A DNA stretch of 64,000 bases. Source: Scenedesmus sp. ARA3 (taxonomy: Eukaryota > Chlorophyta > Chlorophyceae > Sphaeropleales > Scenedesmaceae). Below the pieces are notes generated by a model. The model ran no database searches and was not told where the DNA came from. It saw only the letters and a list, made by a program, of their open reading frames with translations. This document shows positions 58,374-64,000 of this stretch, piece by piece. The stretch covers positions 68,434 to 132,433 of the forward strand of contig RWJK01001315.1 of NCBI GenBank assembly GCA_004335835.1. The letters run 5' to 3'. The stretch's first letter is position 1, and each line of letters opens with the position of its first letter. Made by a program: the position numbers and the translations under genes.

Positions 58374-59453
58374 GCTGCCCCGGCTACGTGCAGGACGGCG
58401 TGTACCTGCGGCATGTGGAGGGCCACTACAGCCAAGGGGGCGGCTGCACGCCGCTGGCGCTGCTGTGGAAGGACGCCGGCTGCAGCAGATACCTGCTGGT
58501 GAGGCGGGGGGCGAGGGGTGCTTCGGGTGGCAGCAGCTGGCTAGACTAGGGCGCATGCCATATTGCAGGCCGCCAGGAGATGGCAGGTGGCCTGGCTGTG
58601 CCTGGCATACACATGGCAGTGCTTGGCAGTTACTGTGTGTGCTTGTCAGCGACGTCCTACATGCTGTGGAAACGTGCATGCGGAAGCATGGAGCACCACC
58701 ATACTGTACTCCTGCTTGGCTCTGCACCAGGAGTTGCTGCGCCTGCTGCTCGTCTAGCATAACACATGGTGTCTGCTGCGGCTTGCAGGACACCGATGGT
58801 GACGGTGTGGTGCCGGAGTTCCAGCAGCTGGTGCTGGCATACCAGGGCCCGCCCACAGACGGCGTGGCCACTGCAGATGAGCCGCCAGTGGTGCTGGGCA
58901 GGTGCGCGGCAAGAAGGCTGGTGCTTCATGGTCTCTGTCCCAATAGCCTGGCTGCAGCGGGTCGATGCACTGTGCGCTGCAGTGGGGTGCCACGGAGCCA
59001 GCAGCAGGCATATGCTGCATGTGCATGCATGCCTGCAAACCGATGCAAGCATATTGCGCAAGCACCTCGCGAATGTGCTGGGGCACTGACCTGGCCACCC
59101 TGTGGACTGCCCTGCCTGTGCTGCACCACACATCGCCTGCTGCCAGGCTGCCGCAGGAGTTTGTGCAGCAGATGGGGCCCAAGCTGCTGCGGCCGGGCCG
59201 CCTGCTGCGCTTCAGCATACGCGCCGGGGGGCTGCTGTTCAATGCTGATGGCAGCCCTGCAGGCGCAGACCTGGCGTATGAGGGCCCTGCTAACCAGCGG
59301 CGAGGGCGGGCAGATGTGTACACCAAAGTGCTGTTCCAGTGGCAGGCAAGGCGGCAGCCGCTGCAGCTTGAGGCTTTGCTTGCTGCTGCAGTTGCTGAGC
59401 AGCAGCAGCAGGGAGCAGGGCAGCAGCAGGGCAGCAGCATGGCGGATGACTAA
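56462..59453 (+). CDS. SNUPN: Snurportin-1 (m3G-cap snRNP import adaptor)
   Basis: Seven exons: 56462-56611, 56734-56978, 57203-57253, 57606-58067, 58267-58498, 58789-58901 and 59147-59453; 519 residues. The N-terminal region is basic and arginine-rich (FQQKRRAQALDRQKNARED), in the place of the importin-beta-binding domain. The cap-binding domain follows: WMSDIPQDLGSSW, PRPEGKRCLVISTG, YARSRTGALLLRFPSKLPGG, CYCVLDCIL, FFIQDVLAWRGYSLVDC and FRLFWLASKL, closely paralleling animal and plant snurportin, and further on RFKLLPYWHAT and LLWKDAGCSRYLL. It carries trimethylguanosine-capped spliceosomal snRNPs into the nucleus. Polyglutamine, serine and polyalanine inserts lie between the conserved blocks, making it longer than the animal protein of about 360 residues. 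Its C-terminal extension (QARRQPLQLEALLAAAVAEQ) is not part of the family core. Confidence 0.9.
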
Positions 59454-59666
59454 ACCTTGTTACTGACAGTGTCAGTGACTGCTCGGGTAACATTCTGCTG
59501 CTCGAAGTCCTGCTAAGGAACACGCCGCACAGCCTTGCGTTTCGTGATGTTGCATGCTCGGCACTGTACTGCAGCTGCTACCAGACGCCTGAGCTTGTCC
59601 CGACGCCCGTGTGCACGCGGGTTATCATCACATCTCACTAGCTTTACTCAAAAGCAACTGAACAAG

Positions 59667-63083
<3,417 letters not shown>

Positions 63084-63323
63084 TGCTGCTGGTCTGGCTG
63101 GGCCTGCGCTAGGGCGGCAGCTGGTGACCGCCTCGCAGCTGCGTGGGGGTTGTATGTATGTCGGGCTGTTGTGATTGTATTGGCAAGTGCTGGTTGCTGC
63201 CGTGCTCCCACGTGCAGTCCTAGAAAGCACCATGCCTGCAGCATGGGTGCTGGTTGTCATGCGTTTTGTGGGTTGTGATGTTCAAACGTGTATGAGTGCT
63301 GTTACTGAGCAGGATATGTTTTG

Positions 63324-63328
63324 TGTAA
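63324..63328 (+). terminator. Poly(A) signal TGTAA for PRMT1
   Basis: TGTAA about 240 nt after the PRMT1 stop codon. Confidence 0.45.
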
Positions 63329-63812
63329 TGCATGATGTTATGGTTTCACACTGCTGGTGTTGTGACAGGCGTGGTATCGGTGAATCAACTACCTGTGCAC
63401 GGTGCGGTGACAGCAGCAGGGGCAGTGGTGTTTCTAGACACGGTCTGCAGCTGCTGCACATGACTGACGTCTGCAGTTCGGTGGTGTGAACCTGCGGTTG
63501 TCACCTGTTTACTCCTCTGGTCAGCAGCGGTGAGCATTGCGGCTGTCGGCTTGCATGATGCTTGTCATCAGCCTGCTGCTGCAGCAGCCAGCTGGCTGGC
63601 TAGGAGCCAGGTTCACTGTGCTGACTAGCACTCGGTGTGCACAGCTGTAGCGCACCTGGACTGCAGCAGTTTTGTTCGTGCGCGGCCTTTTAGGTGGTTT
63701 TCTTTGTATGAGTGGCAGGGCCGCACATGGCATGGTATGATACCAGCAGGTCTCCAGGGCAGCAGATATGTATTGAGCCATCTCACTGAATGTGTGTGTG
63801 TGTTTGTCTGTG

Positions 63813-63877
63813 CCATGCAAGACACTGGTTTGTGAGTCAGCTGTACCATGCAAGACACTGGTTTGTGAGTCAGCTGT
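63813..63877. repeat. 33-bp tandem duplication
   Basis: Two adjacent copies starting ccatgcaagacactggtttg at 63813 and 63846. Confidence 0.88.
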
Positions 63878-64000
63878 GCCATCCAGTTTGTAATTCAAAC
63901 AAATGCAACCAGGCGGCGTAAGCGTGTATAGCAGCAGGAGCTCTCAATAGGTGGCGTCATCGTCACTGTTCATGGCATGCACAATTGCTTCTTGCGCAAA

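Larger units (their letters stand above)
63084..64000. other. Downstream region to window edge
   Basis: About 900 bp with no supported gene. It holds the PRMT1 3' UTR and a 33-bp tandem duplication. Confidence 0.4.

Overview
The window is nuclear DNA of a green alga, probably a core chlorophyte (inference). The genes are split into many short exons by GT-AG introns of about 60-600 bp. Exons are GC-rich, introns and some exons are full of CAG/CTG runs, and TGTAA, the usual green-algal poly(A) signal, follows several stop codons. The gene content agrees: plastid-type proteins, a selenocysteine-pathway kinase, and adenylate kinase 7, a protein of cilia. The exact genus cannot be told from the sequence. 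Exon joins given below were found by hand from splice sites, reading-frame phase and family similarity; nearly all full models sum to a whole number of codons.

Layout from left to right: an S1FA-like small membrane protein (-, cut by the left edge); organellar threonyl-tRNA synthetase (+); a 2 kb gene-poor stretch; a glutamine-rich protein (-); a second gene-poor stretch; a coiled-coil, low-complexity protein (-); an ATX1-type copper chaperone (+); L-seryl-tRNA(Sec) kinase PSTK (-); a MYND zinc-finger protein (+); an NFU iron-sulfur scaffold fused to a GIY-YIG-like domain (+); a probable plastid-targeted disordered protein (+); a secreted glycoprotein of unknown family (-); two tandem paralogues of an unknown secreted cysteine-containing family (+), separated by a broken copy of the 3' half of adenylate kinase 7; intact AK7 with a DPY-30-like motif (-); a SET-domain protein of the Rubisco LSMT/SETD class (+); a NIMA-related kinase (-); snurportin-1 (+); and PRMT1 (+). 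Neighbours are often divergent pairs sharing 0.3-0.7 kb (S1FA/ThrRS, coiled-coil/ATX1, PSTK/MYND, secreted pair, AK7/SET, NEK/snurportin).

The genes do not form one pathway; most are housekeeping genes. The most unusual parts are structural. (1) A roughly 6 kb tandem duplication made the two secreted-protein genes and left an AK7 pseudogene between them. (2) A short dispersed element has inserted into that pseudogene with a 16-bp target duplication, and intact AK7 preserves the corresponding empty site; a second copy near 15.9 kb has its own 14-bp duplication. (3) Tandem duplications lie exactly over splice junctions in three different genes. Assembly gaps (N) occur at 5023 and 25896-25906, both inside introns.
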